From M55B144 sp964550615 (lineage in GTDB: Bacteria > Bipolaricaulota > Bipolaricaulia > UBA7950 > UBA9294): DNA of 64,000 nucleotides. The translations under genes were made by a program, and so were the position numbers. The stretch is from contig CAZKAB010000002.1 of NCBI GenBank assembly GCA_964550615.1, forward strand, positions 1-64,000, in the 5' to 3' direction. Below are positions 42,390 through 50,934 of the stretch, piece after piece (within the stretch, counting starts at the first letter, position 1; each line of letters begins with the position of its first letter). The notes beneath the pieces were generated by a model. The model had not been told where the DNA came from, searched no databases, and saw only the letters and a program-made list of their open reading frames with translations.

Positions 42390-43980
42390 CGTTACCTCCC
42401 TTGTAGAGATGGCGCTTGATGTCCATCGTGCTTGTCTTTGGGAACGGTTGATCGGTGATGATCACATCTTCCCTGCGGCGGATGCGCTTGTGCGGGGCGA
42501 GTCGCCCCTGGCGGACCTTGATTGCCTCCCAAATCAAGCGAGAGACGTCGGCAGCGCGCCCGCTTTCTTCCAACGCCTCTGCATTGGGATAGATAACTGC
42601 CTGCACTACCTCTTGTCCGTTCAGTTTTCCCCCGCGAACGAGGACTTCTTCGACGTACGGGATGCGAGAAAGCTCCCACTCCACCTCTTCCGGATACACG
42701 TTCTTCCCGCTTTCCAAGACGATAACATGCTTGGCGCGCCCCTTCAGATGAATGTCTCCATCTTCGTCAATCATCGCCAAATCGCCCGTATGGAACCAGC
42801 CTTCTTTGTCGATTACCGCGGCGGTGGCACCTCCATTGGCATAGTATCCGCGCATAACAATCGGCCCTTGCACGAGCAGTTCGCCGACACCGTCGGGGCG
42901 GACATCGATCAGCTTCACCCGAGCGCCGGTGATGGGGGCTCCGACTGAGCCTCCTTTGCGCGAGAACGGATTGCAGAAGCAGACCACGGGAGAGGTCTCA
43001 GTAAGCCCATATCCCTCAAGGAGGCCGATACCCAATCTGCGGAACCCGAGAGCTACGCCGGGGTCGAGCGGTGCTGAACCCGATACCAAGAACCGAAGCT
43101 GTCCGTCGGTGAGCGTCTGCTTTATCTTCGCTCCAACGACGCGTGGCGCAACCGCCAGCATGACTCGCCCAATGAGTCTTGTGCTTATCTGCGCAATCAA
43201 CTTTTCGTACATTGCGTGGTACAGTTTGGGCACACCGGTGAAGATGGTGACGCGATGCTCCTTCATCAACTGTGCTATCGAACGGTAGTCGTCCGTGTAC
43301 ATGGTGAGTGCGCCGGTGTATATGGGAAGAAGCAAGGCTGTGGTCAGCCCGAGGATGTGATGCCAGGGGGCGATCGTCAAGAATGTGTCCTGCTCCGTGA
43401 TCGGCATTGCGTTTATGCAGCCTTCGATATCGGCGGAGATGTTTCCGTGGGTAAGAAGAACGCCTTTTGCTCCTCCCGTAGTCCCTGATGTGTAGGCGAG
43501 AATAGCAGTGTCGTCTTGAGTGATTTCCACATTGGGCAGCCCCCCGTCAAGAAGAAGGGAGGAGAAGGATATCTCATTGACATCGTCGTCAAACGAGATT
43601 CGCGCAACCCCTTCTGCGGACAGCCTGTCAAACAACCGTGTGGGGGCGAAGACTGCGCGCGCGCCTGATCGCTTGAGGATGTCAGCAGTTTCAGTAGCGG
43701 TAAGCGTGGGATCGATTGGTACCACCCACGCACCGAGCCGAACGATTGCCAGGAGAGCGGCCGCGAACCGGATGCGGGGACGAGCCATGATCGCGACCCG
43801 ATCTCCTTTGCTGATTCCCATGCCAGCGAGGCCGACAGCGAGGCGCGTGGACAAACGGTCGAGTTCGCGGAACGTCACCTCGTCCGGTTCCTGCGGTTTC
43901 GCACGTGTATTGCGGATAGCCGGCCGATCGGGAAACTGCTTCAACGTGCGAGAAACAAACTGCGGGATGGTGAGAAGCAA
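42370..43980 (-). CDS. AMP-forming acyl-CoA synthetase (long-chain type), first of a tandem pair
   Basis: The 536-residue paralogue of the next gene has AYTSGTTGGAKGVLLTHGN near residue 170, YGLTETSPVVC near 325, and WFHTGDLAMIDEDGDIHLKGRAKHVIVLESGKNVYPEEVE near 390-430. It ends with TSTMDIKRHLYKGG. The start is TTG 43980 with GGAGGTAAT about nine bases upstream. The two enzymes probably arose by duplication and may have different chain-length preferences or form a heteromer. The trxB gene lies 15 bases upstream on the same strand. Confidence 0.9.
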   Translation of the reverse strand: MLLTIPQFVSRTLKQFPDRPAIRNTRAKPQEPDEVTFRELDRLSTRLAVGLAGMGISKGDRVAIMARPRIRFAAALLAIVRLGAWVVPIDPTLTATETADILKRSGARAVFAPTRLFDRLSAEGVARISFDDDVNEISFSSLLLDGGLPNVEITQDDTAILAYTSGTTGGAKGVLLTHGNISADIEGCINAMPITEQDTFLTIAPWHHILGLTTALLLPIYTGALTMYTDDYRSIAQLMKEHRVTIFTGVPKLYHAMYEKLIAQISTRLIGRVMLAVAPRVVGAKIKQTLTDGQLRFLVSGSAPLDPGVALGFRRLGIGLLEGYGLTETSPVVCFCNPFSRKGGSVGAPITGARVKLIDVRPDGVGELLVQGPIVMRGYYANGGATAAVIDKEGWFHTGDLAMIDEDGDIHLKGRAKHVIVLESGKNVYPEEVEWELSRIPYVEEVLVRGGKLNGQEVVQAVIYPNAEALEESGRAADVSRLIWEAIKVRQGRLAPHKRIRRREDVIITDQPFPKTSTMDIKRHLYKGGNDVSDDQ

Positions 43981-43995
43981 GTGAGATTACCTCCG

Positions 43996-44937
43996 CTAGG
44001 ATAGGTACTTTTCTGCCTCGATTGCGGCAATGGCTCCGTCTGCGGCGGCGATTACCGCCTGTGCGTAGCGGCTTGCCCCGACGCGAACGTCGCCGGCAGC
44101 GAACACGCCAGGAAGATTGGTGCGCAGATGATCGTCGGTGATGACGTACCCGCGATCGTCAAGACTGATAACACCGTCAATGAACGCGGTGTCCGGGATA
44201 TGCCCGATGTTTACGAATAAACCGTCGATCGGAATCTCTTCGATCTTGCCGGTAGAGATGTCTTTCAACAACACGCCGGTAACGCGATCCTGGCCGATCA
44301 CCTTCTCTACCACCCTGTTCCACAGAAATCTAACCTTGGGGTTCTCTTCCGAGCGTTGTCTTATGATCTTCGATGCCCTAAGTGCATGCGGATCATTCTC
44401 GGGGTGGCGGATTACGATTCCCACCGACTCGGCGAACTTGGTAAGAAAGAGGGCTTCGGTTAGACCGGAGTCTCCCGCCCCGACCTCAAGGATGTGCTTC
44501 CCTAGGAAAAAGTAGCCGTCACACGTGGCGCAATAGGATACCCCCTTACCCTTTAGTCGTTTTGCTCCATCTGCTGGAAGCTCGCGAGGGTGTGATCCAC
44601 TGGCAATAATGACCGCGCGGGCATCGTAGTCTTGCTGTGTTCCATGTACGCGATATCCGTCCTCGAGTGGTTGGATGGCCTTCGCTACATCGAGAATGAT
44701 CTGTGCGCCGAGACGTTCGGCTTGGGTGCGCATTCGGCCCATCAGTTCAGTTCCTCCGATCTTCTCTGCGAATCCCGGGAAGTTTTCGATGAAGTCGGTC
44801 TCATTCAGTTGCCCCCCGGGGAGCCCCTTCTCCAAGATTGTCGTTGACAGAAGAGCACGACCGGAGTATATAGCGGCCGTCAGGCCGGCAGGGCCGGCTC
44901 CGATGATTAGAAGATCAGTGTTTATGGGACTTTTCAT
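43996..44937 (-). CDS. trxB: Thioredoxin-reductase-like flavoprotein
   Basis: The 313-residue protein has the FAD motif LLIIGAGPAGLTAAIYSGRA, the redox CATC pair in VSYCATCDGYFF, and the second FAD motif LRTNLPGVFAAGDVR. The NADPH domain is altered: the usual GGGDSAxEEA is GAGDSGLTEA, and the HRRxxxRA stretch is IRHPENDPHALRA. So NADPH may not be the donor. The preferred start is ATG 44937, right behind its promoter with no ribosome binding site; ATG 44949 overlaps the -10 box. It reduces thioredoxin or a related thiol protein. Confidence 0.9.
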   Translation of the reverse strand: MKSPINTDLLIIGAGPAGLTAAIYSGRALLSTTILEKGLPGGQLNETDFIENFPGFAEKIGGTELMGRMRTQAERLGAQIILDVAKAIQPLEDGYRVHGTQQDYDARAVIIASGSHPRELPADGAKRLKGKGVSYCATCDGYFFLGKHILEVGAGDSGLTEALFLTKFAESVGIVIRHPENDPHALRASKIIRQRSEENPKVRFLWNRVVEKVIGQDRVTGVLLKDISTGKIEEIPIDGLFVNIGHIPDTAFIDGVISLDDRGYVITDDHLRTNLPGVFAAGDVRVGASRYAQAVIAAADGAIAAIEAEKYLS

Positions 44938-44947
44938 AATGCGTATC

Positions 44948-44975
44948 ATTATAGTCCCGATCTACTGAAGGTCAA
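44948..44975 (-). promoter_or_regulatory. Leaderless promoter of trxB
   Basis: On the minus strand TTGACC (44975-44970) and the perfect TATAAT (44953-44948) are separated by 16 bases. The ATG at 44937 begins ten bases after the -10 box. The promoter overlaps the end of xseB. Confidence 0.75.
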
Positions 44976-45183
44976 AATCATCGATTGCGAATGATCCCTT
45001 TGTCTGTTCCAATACGGTCTTTACGCGCAATCGAGCCTCGTCAAGGGCGGAATTCACTTTGGTCGCGAGAGACACTCCCTCTTCGAACAAGACAAGTGCC
45101 TCTTCAAGTGGAATGTCGTCCTGTTCCAAGCGCTTGGTTATCTCTTCCAGCCGACCAAGACTATCATCGATCTTCATCTTCAT
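44962..45183 (-). CDS. xseB: Exodeoxyribonuclease VII small subunit
   Basis: The 73-residue protein has the XseB two-helix pattern: SLGRLEEITKRLEQDDIPLEEALVLFEEGVSLATKVNSALDEARLRVKTVLEQ. The small subunits wrap the XseA helices to form the single-strand-specific exonuclease. It overlaps the xseA end by 20 bases, so translation is coupled. Confidence 0.94.
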   Translation of the reverse strand: MKMKIDDSLGRLEEITKRLEQDDIPLEEALVLFEEGVSLATKVNSALDEARLRVKTVLEQTKGSFAIDDFDLQ

Positions 45184-46393
45184 TCACCTCCTCGATTCGG
45201 GATACTATGAGGCCACGCGACAGACGAGTCTCGATCAACTTGCCCAGTGCTGCGTCGGCCGCATCGCGCAATACTCTTTCCTGCCCGGCAATGCGTGTGA
45301 TTGAATAGCCCCGCTGCAGAGGAAGATCTGGGTTTGAGAGGCGGATCAGTCCACGCATTCGTTTGAGTTCGCGCGCACGGTTCACCAACGCCCGCTGCAT
45401 TGCACGCAGCATAAGTTGAGTTAAAAGGTCGAGTCGCTGTGCAAGCGACTCAACCTTGCGAACCGGGATGCGGAGAACATAGCTGCGCATGGTCGTGTTT
45501 ATCTTCTCATCTGAGCGATCGATGCGTGCACGCACGCGACGCACGTGCTGAGAGATCATCCCTCGTAGTCCTCTGCGCAGGTCGTCTTGATCCGGGAACA
45601 CGATCTCGGCCGCCGCCGACGGTGTCGGCGCGCGCCTGTCGGCGACGAAGTCTGCTATGGTGAAATCGATCTCGTGTCCGATGGCGGATACAATGGGGGT
45701 TCGACACGCGTAGATCGCCCGTGCCACGCGCTCGTCGTTGAAGACGTTCAGATCCTCGAGCGAACCGCCACCACGGCCGACAATAAGAAGGTCAAGGTGT
45801 GTTTCCATCTTGCTGAACTCGTCCGCGCATGCGATTGCCTCCGCAATCTCGAGTGGAGCTTTCTCTCCTTGAACCGCACTTGGGAACAAGTAGATCTGGG
45901 CGAGCGGCCAGCGGCGAGCGGCAACGGAGACGATATCGCGGAACGCTGCACCGGTGGAGGAAGTAACGACCCCAATTTGCATTGGATAACGTGGGATGGG
46001 AAGTTTGTGCGCCTCGTCGAACAGGCCCTCTTGTTGGAGCCGCTGCTTCAGTCGCTCAAACGAAAGCTGGAGTGCCCCCAATCCGGCTGGCTGGATAAGC
46101 GAGACGATAAACTGATACTGCCCCCGCGGTTCGTACAGCGACACCCTTCCATATGCAATCACTTCCATGCCTGATTCCAGTGTTTGAGAAGGGAGAAGGG
46201 TTGACGCTGAACGGAAGCGTACGGCAGCGATCTCGGCGCTCTTGTCCTTGAGAGTAAAGTATGTGTGGCCGGAGGGAGCGCGCTTGAGATTGGAGATTTC
46301 TCCGCGTAGCCAAACCGACCCGATCCCGTCCTCTATCACCTGTCGGACGGTGCTGTTGATCTCGGAGATAGTGTATACGTGTTCCGGTTCCAT
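45164..46393 (-). CDS. xseA: Exodeoxyribonuclease VII large subunit
   Basis: The 409-residue protein has an N-terminal OB-fold (YTISEINSTVRQVIEDGIGSVWLRGEISNLKRAPSGHTYFTLKD) and a catalytic core. The core contains PIPRYPMQIGVVTSSTGAAFRDI, LIVGRGGGSLEDLNVFNDERVARAI, PIVSAIGHEIDFTIADFVADRRAPTPSAAAE, then a long coiled-coil for XseB and the terminal PLQRGYSITR. ATG 46393 is where family homology begins; the frame is open upstream but there overlaps rnpA antisense. It is divergent from rnpA. Confidence 0.95.
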   Translation of the reverse strand: MEPEHVYTISEINSTVRQVIEDGIGSVWLRGEISNLKRAPSGHTYFTLKDKSAEIAAVRFRSASTLLPSQTLESGMEVIAYGRVSLYEPRGQYQFIVSLIQPAGLGALQLSFERLKQRLQQEGLFDEAHKLPIPRYPMQIGVVTSSTGAAFRDIVSVAARRWPLAQIYLFPSAVQGEKAPLEIAEAIACADEFSKMETHLDLLIVGRGGGSLEDLNVFNDERVARAIYACRTPIVSAIGHEIDFTIADFVADRRAPTPSAAAEIVFPDQDDLRRGLRGMISQHVRRVRARIDRSDEKINTTMRSYVLRIPVRKVESLAQRLDLLTQLMLRAMQRALVNRARELKRMRGLIRLSNPDLPLQRGYSITRIAGQERVLRDAADAALGKLIETRLSRGLIVSRIEEVNEDEDR

Positions 46394-46448
46394 CGCGAAA
46401 ACAGAGTTTAGCTTGCCGGACCTGCAAAAGGAAGGAGCTCGATGATTC

Positions 46449-46477
46449 TTGCACCAGGGAGCGGAGTTGGCTATAGT
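46449..46477 (+). promoter_or_regulatory. Leaderless promoter of rnpA
   Basis: TTGCAC (46449-46454) and TATAGT (46472-46477) are 17 bases apart. The ATG at 46485 follows the -10 box by seven bases. There is no ribosome binding site. Confidence 0.7.
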
Positions 46478-46484
46478 TGCGGAT

Positions 46485-46940
46485 ATGTGTAGCGGCGACG
46501 ATGGCCGGTTTCCCGTGCGGATGCGCCTCAAGAGGAGAGCGGACTTCGATAGTGTTTTCCGCCAAGGAAAGTTGTGGCGGGGTGAGTATTTCCATTTTCG
46601 CGTGATCAAGCGCGCGCAAGAGGCGCGAATGGGAATAAGTGTTTCGCGACGGTTTGGAAACGCTGTCGAGCGGAACAGAGTGAAACGGTTGATAAGGGAC
46701 GTCTTCAGACGCCACAAGGCTTCCTTCTTTGGGGCGGAGTTTATCGTTTGCCCGCGCAAGGAGTGCAAAGGCAGGCATCTGGCGGAGATCGAGCGCTTCC
46801 TGCTCGAAGAGTTCTCGGCGGCAATCAGTGCAGAGGTGAAACATGGAAAAAGAGATAGTCTTCCTGACAAAAGAAGGACATGCCTTAATGCAGGAGGAAC
46901 TGGACAAGGCGAAGAAGATCCTCTACGAAGAGATACCTGA
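46485..46940 (+). CDS. rnpA: Ribonuclease P protein component
   Basis: The 151-residue basic protein has the RnpA core: RLKRRADFDSVFRQGKLWRGEYFHFRVIK and the RNR signature SRRFGNAVERNRVKRLIRDVFRRH. The last 32 codons overlap greA (98 bases) in another frame and have no family similarity (C-terminus GGTGQGEEDPLRRDT). It is longer than the usual 110-130 residues. The start at ATG 46485 fits the leaderless promoter; ATG 46521 is an alternative nearer the conserved core. The usual neighbours rpmH and yidC are absent. Confidence 0.9.
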   Translation: MCSGDDGRFPVRMRLKRRADFDSVFRQGKLWRGEYFHFRVIKRAQEARMGISVSRRFGNAVERNRVKRLIRDVFRRHKASFFGAEFIVCPRKECKGRHLAEIERFLLEEFSAAISAEVKHGKRDSLPDKRRTCLNAGGTGQGEEDPLRRDT

Positions 46941-47322
46941 GAAGCTCAAGGCGTCGAAGCTGAACGGCGGCGATCTGCGAGAGAACAAAGAGTACATGTT
47001 CCTGCAGAGCGAGCAACAATACTACGAGCGTGAGGTGCACCGCCTTACAAGTGTTCTCGATTCGGCGGAGATCATTCCCGAAGACCAGATTTCCTATGAC
47101 GAGATCGGCATCGGTACGCGTTTCATACTCCAGGATATGGAGATTATGGAAAGCGGGACATTCAGCCTTGTGAGTTCGGCCGAAGTGGACCTGGAGAAAG
47201 GGAAGATATCAATGGATTCACCAGTTGGGCAGGCACTTATCGGAAAACACGAAGGGGAACAGGTTAAGGTCGAACTGCCCTGGGGGGACGTTCACTTCCG
47301 TGTCATCGCGATCAACAAGTAA
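46843..47322 (+). CDS. greA: Transcription elongation factor GreA
   Basis: The 159-residue protein has the N-terminal coiled coil (EKEIVFLTKEGHALMQEELDKAKKIL...GGDLRENKEYMFLQSEQQYYEREVHRLTSVL) with acidic tip residues DLRENKEY. The tip reaches the polymerase active site and stimulates transcript cleavage. The C-terminal FKBP-like domain ends SPVGQALIGKHEGEQVKVELPWGDVHFRVIAI. GAGGTG precedes the ATG, inside rnpA. The lysS gene follows after two bases, so the three form an operon. Confidence 0.95.
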   Translation: MEKEIVFLTKEGHALMQEELDKAKKILYEEIPEKLKASKLNGGDLRENKEYMFLQSEQQYYEREVHRLTSVLDSAEIIPEDQISYDEIGIGTRFILQDMEIMESGTFSLVSSAEVDLEKGKISMDSPVGQALIGKHEGEQVKVELPWGDVHFRVIAINK

Positions 47323-47324
47323 TA

Positions 47325-48794
47325 ATGACAGAATCACCGATGCAGGCAAGGGTTGCAAAGCTTGAAAACCTGCGCGCGAAAGGAATAGATCCGTATCCGC
47401 CGCGTTTCTATCCCAGCCACTCAGCCTTTCGAATTGTGGAACAGTACTCGCCGCTTGCTCCGGAAGAGCACAGTGGCGAAGAAGTGATAATTGCCGGCCG
47501 GCTTACTGCGATGAGGCAAATGGGAAAGGCGGCGTTCCTCGATTTGCGCGACGGCACCGGTAAGATGCAGGTACACGCAACGGTAGACAATCTCGGGGAA
47601 GAGAGGTATCACGATCTGTGTGACAACGACATTGGAGACTTTCTCGGCGTCAGCGGAGAGGTGTTCCGCACCAAACGGGGAGAGCTTACAGTCGCTGTAA
47701 ACAGATGGCAATTGATCTCCAAGTCGCTTAGGCCATTGCCCGAGAAGTGGCACGGTCTCAAGGATGTTGAACTCCGTTACCGCCACCGTTCTCTCGATCT
47801 TATTTCCAACCACGAGGTGCGTGAGGCGTTTGCCCGACGATCGCACATGATTGCCGGCATGCGACGGCTACTCGATGGCCGCGGTTTTCTGGAAGTCGAA
47901 ACACCAATGATGCAGCCGATTGCCGGCGGCGCCACGGCGAGGCCGTTCGTCACTCATCACAACGCACTTGACATTGACCTGTACCTTCGCGTTGCTCCCG
48001 AGTTGTACCTCAAACGGCTGGTGGTTGGAGGGTTGGAGCGGGTGTACGAGCTTGCGAAGAACTTCCGTAACGAAGGGGTATCCACGACGCACAACCCTGA
48101 GTTCACCACCCTGGAGATATATGAGGCGTACGCCGATTATGAAGTGATGATGTCACTTGCTGAGGAAGTCGTACGGGCGGGAGTCCAAGCGGCTCTGGAT
48201 ACGACTGAGATTTCGTACCAAGGTGACAAGATAGATCTTTCCGTACCGTGGAGACGGATATGCCTACTCGACTCGGTGGAACAAGCTACCGGCCTCTCTG
48301 TTTCCGGCGTAACAAAGCAAGAGATCGAGGATCAGGCACGCGAAAAAGGAATCGAGATTCCTCCGCTATCACGAGGAAAGCTGATCGAACACCTGTTCGA
48401 GAAATTTGTTGAGCCGACATTGCTCGCTCCCACCATAGTGAAGGACTTCCCGACAGAGATTTCACCGCTTGCCAAGCCAAAAATGGGACAAGAAGGCATT
48501 GTTGAGCGCTTCGAGCTGTACGCCGGCGGAATGGAGCTTGCCAATGCGTTCACCGAGCTGAACGATCCGCTAGACCAACGTAGACGTTTCGAGGCACAGG
48601 AACAGCTACGTGCTGCGGGTGACGATGAAGCACAACGAGTGGATGAGGATTTCCTGTTTTCTCTCGAACATGGGATGCCACCAACAGGTGGAATCGGTTT
48701 TGGGATCGATCGCTTGGCGATGCTGGTCACCGACTCTCGCTCGATCAGAGATGTGATTCTCTTCCCCGCGTTGCGAAGTAGAGGAGAGAAATGA
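47325..48794 (+). CDS. lysS: Lysyl-tRNA synthetase, class II
   Basis: The 489-residue enzyme charges tRNA-Lys. The anticodon-binding OB domain occupies residues 50-140 (IIAGRLTAMRQMGKAAFLDLRDGTGKMQVHA). Class II motifs follow: FLEVETPMMQPIAGGATARPF, YELAKNFRNEGVSTTHNPEFTTLEIYEAYADY, and GMPPTGGIGFGIDRLAML near the end. It follows greA by two bases without a distinct ribosome binding site and overlaps the PAP2 gene by four bases. The short greA-lysS pairing is seen in several bacterial groups. Confidence 0.96.
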   Translation: MTESPMQARVAKLENLRAKGIDPYPPRFYPSHSAFRIVEQYSPLAPEEHSGEEVIIAGRLTAMRQMGKAAFLDLRDGTGKMQVHATVDNLGEERYHDLCDNDIGDFLGVSGEVFRTKRGELTVAVNRWQLISKSLRPLPEKWHGLKDVELRYRHRSLDLISNHEVREAFARRSHMIAGMRRLLDGRGFLEVETPMMQPIAGGATARPFVTHHNALDIDLYLRVAPELYLKRLVVGGLERVYELAKNFRNEGVSTTHNPEFTTLEIYEAYADYEVMMSLAEEVVRAGVQAALDTTEISYQGDKIDLSVPWRRICLLDSVEQATGLSVSGVTKQEIEDQAREKGIEIPPLSRGKLIEHLFEKFVEPTLLAPTIVKDFPTEISPLAKPKMGQEGIVERFELYAGGMELANAFTELNDPLDQRRRFEAQEQLRAAGDDEAQRVDEDFLFSLEHGMPPTGGIGFGIDRLAMLVTDSRSIRDVILFPALRSRGEK

Positions 48795-49363
48795 TACACG
48801 CTTGGTCCCGCGTAATGAGCCGGGTGGATCAGTTTATCGAGGCGCTCCTGCGCTGGGATGAGAACATGCTGGAGTCGATCAGCGATCATCCTGGGCTCAA
48901 AAGCGTTTCCATGATGTTGGTCACGGCCACCTACATGGGCGACGGCTATCTGTGGGGAGGGTTAGCGCTCGGCCTCATCCTGTTTGGGAGCGCGGTTGAT
49001 CGTGCGTATGTGTTGATCGGACTGGGCGTATTGATCGCGAGCATCGCCATCTTTCGCATGTTCAAGCTCTTGTTTGCGCGTCCAAGACCGATCCTTGTCG
49101 TCTCTCCACTTCGATCCAAGTTTCTCGACAGCTACTCCTTTCCATCAGGTCACGCCACTACATCGTTTGCGCTTGCTTGGGTGATCTCCGCATGCTACCC
49201 GCACCCGATCGTTCAAGTCAGCGTATATCTGGTAGCGATAACGATCTCTGTATCGCGCATATATATGAAGGAGCACTACCCGCTGGATGTGATGTGTGGG
49301 GCGCTCCTTGGCACGTTTACCGCTTTGTATCTCTTCCCTCTTCTATCGCGGCTGGTCTTTTGA
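48791..49363 (+). CDS. PAP2-family membrane phosphatase
   Basis: The 190-residue membrane protein has complete PAP2 motifs: KLLFARPRP, YSFPSGHATTSF and SRIYMKEHYPLDV. The more canonical KxxxxxxRP motif 1 and PSGH motif 2 separate it from the BcrC-like protein near the window start. It could act on phosphatidylglycerophosphate, phosphatidic acid or undecaprenyl diphosphate. Its ATG overlaps the lysS stop by four bases. Confidence 0.88.
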   Translation: MIHAWSRVMSRVDQFIEALLRWDENMLESISDHPGLKSVSMMLVTATYMGDGYLWGGLALGLILFGSAVDRAYVLIGLGVLIASIAIFRMFKLLFARPRPILVVSPLRSKFLDSYSFPSGHATTSFALAWVISACYPHPIVQVSVYLVAITISVSRIYMKEHYPLDVMCGALLGTFTALYLFPLLSRLVF

Positions 49364-49408
49364 GAATCGCGCTCCAGTCGCCTACAATATAGTGCGTTGT
49401 GCAACGCA
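49360..49408 (+). promoter_or_regulatory. Promoter with downstream dyad before the aminotransferase gene
   Basis: TTGAGA (49360-49365) and TACAAT (49383-49388) are 17 bases apart. The dyad TGCGTTG TG CAACGCA (49393-49408) follows at the predicted start site, and a further CAACGCA (49411-49417) repeats its right arm. This arrangement suggests a repressor site, regulator unknown. Confidence 0.55.
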
Positions 49409-49428
49409 GGCAACGCAAGGAGATACAA

Positions 49429-50658
49429 ATGAGAAATTTCGTTTCCAGACGGGCTTCTGGGGCAAAGCGCTCCGCGATTCGCGAGTTACTCAAACTTACG
49501 GAAAAACCGGATATCATTTCGTTTGCCGGAGGACTTCCTGCACCGGAGACGTTTCCGCATGATGAGTTTGCCGAGATAGCCGCCGACGAACTGCGCGGAC
49601 ATTATGAAAACGTCCTCCAGTACGGCCTTACCGAAGGAAGTCTGACCCTGAGGCGCGCCGTAATCGACTGGCTGCGGCCACATGGGCTCGATCTCACCAC
49701 TGAGCAACTGCTGGTAACCACCGCTTCACAGCAAGGGATTGATCTCCTCTCCAAGGCGTTCATCGATCCTGGGGATGTGATCTTCTGCGAAGCGCCTACC
49801 TATCTGGCGGCGCTGCAGACATTCAGCCTGTTCGAGGCGGACAAGATCGCGATTCCGATGGACGATGATGGGATGAATCTCGATATTCTAGAAAAGGAGA
49901 TTCAGGAAGCGCGCGCGTCTGGAAAGACACTGAAAGCGATCTATACAATCCCGGATTTCCAGAATCCAAGCGGCATTACCATGTCTCTTGAAAAGCGAAC
50001 GCGCCTCCTGGCCATAGCCAAGCGCGAGGATCTGCTGATCTTCGAAGACGATCCATACGGGCAATTGCGATTTGCCGGCGATCCGCTGCCGTCGATTCGC
50101 AGCATGGACGATGAAGGACGCGTAATCCTTCTTCTTACCCTGTCGAAAGTTCTCGCTGCGGGCCTGCGATTGGCGATCATGGTTGCCGATAACCCACTCA
50201 TGGATGTTCTTGTGCGGGTCAAGCAGGCGAGCGACCTTTGCAGTTCCAAGCTGACGCAGCATATTGCAGCCCGCTATATCAAGGAATACGGCATGGAAGA
50301 ACACCTGGAATCGATACGTCACTGCTACCGCGCGAAACGGAACGCGATGATCGCGGCGCTGGAGAAGTACATGCCCGCGGATGAGGGAATCACGTGGACC
50401 CGTCCGGAGGGCGGTCTGTTCCTGTGGGTACGACTGCCTGAAGGTATCGATACAGAGGAGATGTTCCCGCGGGCAATCGAGCAGAAGGTGGCATACGTGA
50501 TTGGGAACGCCTTCTATACCGATGGGCGAGGCAGAAACGAGATGCGGCTTTCTTTCTCACTCGGCACGGAAGAGGAGATCGAAGAAGGCATCAGACGGCT
50601 GGCCCAGGTAGTACGCGCGGAGATAGCTTCGAAGAAGAAACAGGCAGTGCTCTCCTAG
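49429..50658 (+). CDS. PLP-dependent aminotransferase, class I/II (MocR/LysN-like)
   Basis: The 409-residue enzyme has the fold-type I pattern of 2-aminoadipate/aromatic aminotransferases: IISFAGGLPAPETFP near residue 25, LQYGLTEGSLTLRRAV, TTASQQGIDLLSKAFIDPGD, YTIPDFQNPSGITMS, EDDPYG, and the PLP Lys in LLTLSKVLAAGLRLA. The usual Pro in the lysine loop (SKxxxPGLR) is Ala here. It probably transaminates a range of amino acids with 2-oxoglutarate, useful in amino-acid fermentation. AAGGAG precedes ATG 49429, and a terminator lies about 70 bases after its stop. Confidence 0.9.
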   Translation: MRNFVSRRASGAKRSAIRELLKLTEKPDIISFAGGLPAPETFPHDEFAEIAADELRGHYENVLQYGLTEGSLTLRRAVIDWLRPHGLDLTTEQLLVTTASQQGIDLLSKAFIDPGDVIFCEAPTYLAALQTFSLFEADKIAIPMDDDGMNLDILEKEIQEARASGKTLKAIYTIPDFQNPSGITMSLEKRTRLLAIAKREDLLIFEDDPYGQLRFAGDPLPSIRSMDDEGRVILLLTLSKVLAAGLRLAIMVADNPLMDVLVRVKQASDLCSSKLTQHIAARYIKEYGMEEHLESIRHCYRAKRNAMIAALEKYMPADEGITWTRPEGGLFLWVRLPEGIDTEEMFPRAIEQKVAYVIGNAFYTDGRGRNEMRLSFSLGTEEEIEEGIRRLAQVVRAEIASKKKQAVLS

Positions 50659-50725
50659 GGCACTGCGTGCTCTCCTAGAACATGATGGAATAACGGACCC
50701 AAGATCTGGGCTCGGAAACAAAGAT

Positions 50726-50757
50726 AGCGCCAGTAGAGCACTCTATTGGCGCTTTTC
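50726..50757 (+). terminator. Terminator after the aminotransferase gene
   Basis: AGCGCCAGTAGAG (50726-50738) pairs with CTCTATTGGCGCT (50741-50753) including one G-U pair. It is followed by a short T run and CGTT. Good stem, short tail. The remaining ~180 bases to the M42 gene hold nothing I can identify. Confidence 0.75.
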
Positions 50758-50934
50758 GTTCCCTTCGAGGAACAGCCGCTGGTCTAGCGCGGACGAGTGA
50801 TGGCCGGCAGCAATCGAACGGAAGTCAGATAGCTCTCGAGCGAAGGGCGACACTGCTTCGATCCCGCACAGTCGACATGCCATGAACACAGAAGGGTATC
50901 TCTCTGTCGGAGGCCTTCTTCCGAGTGCCCTTAT

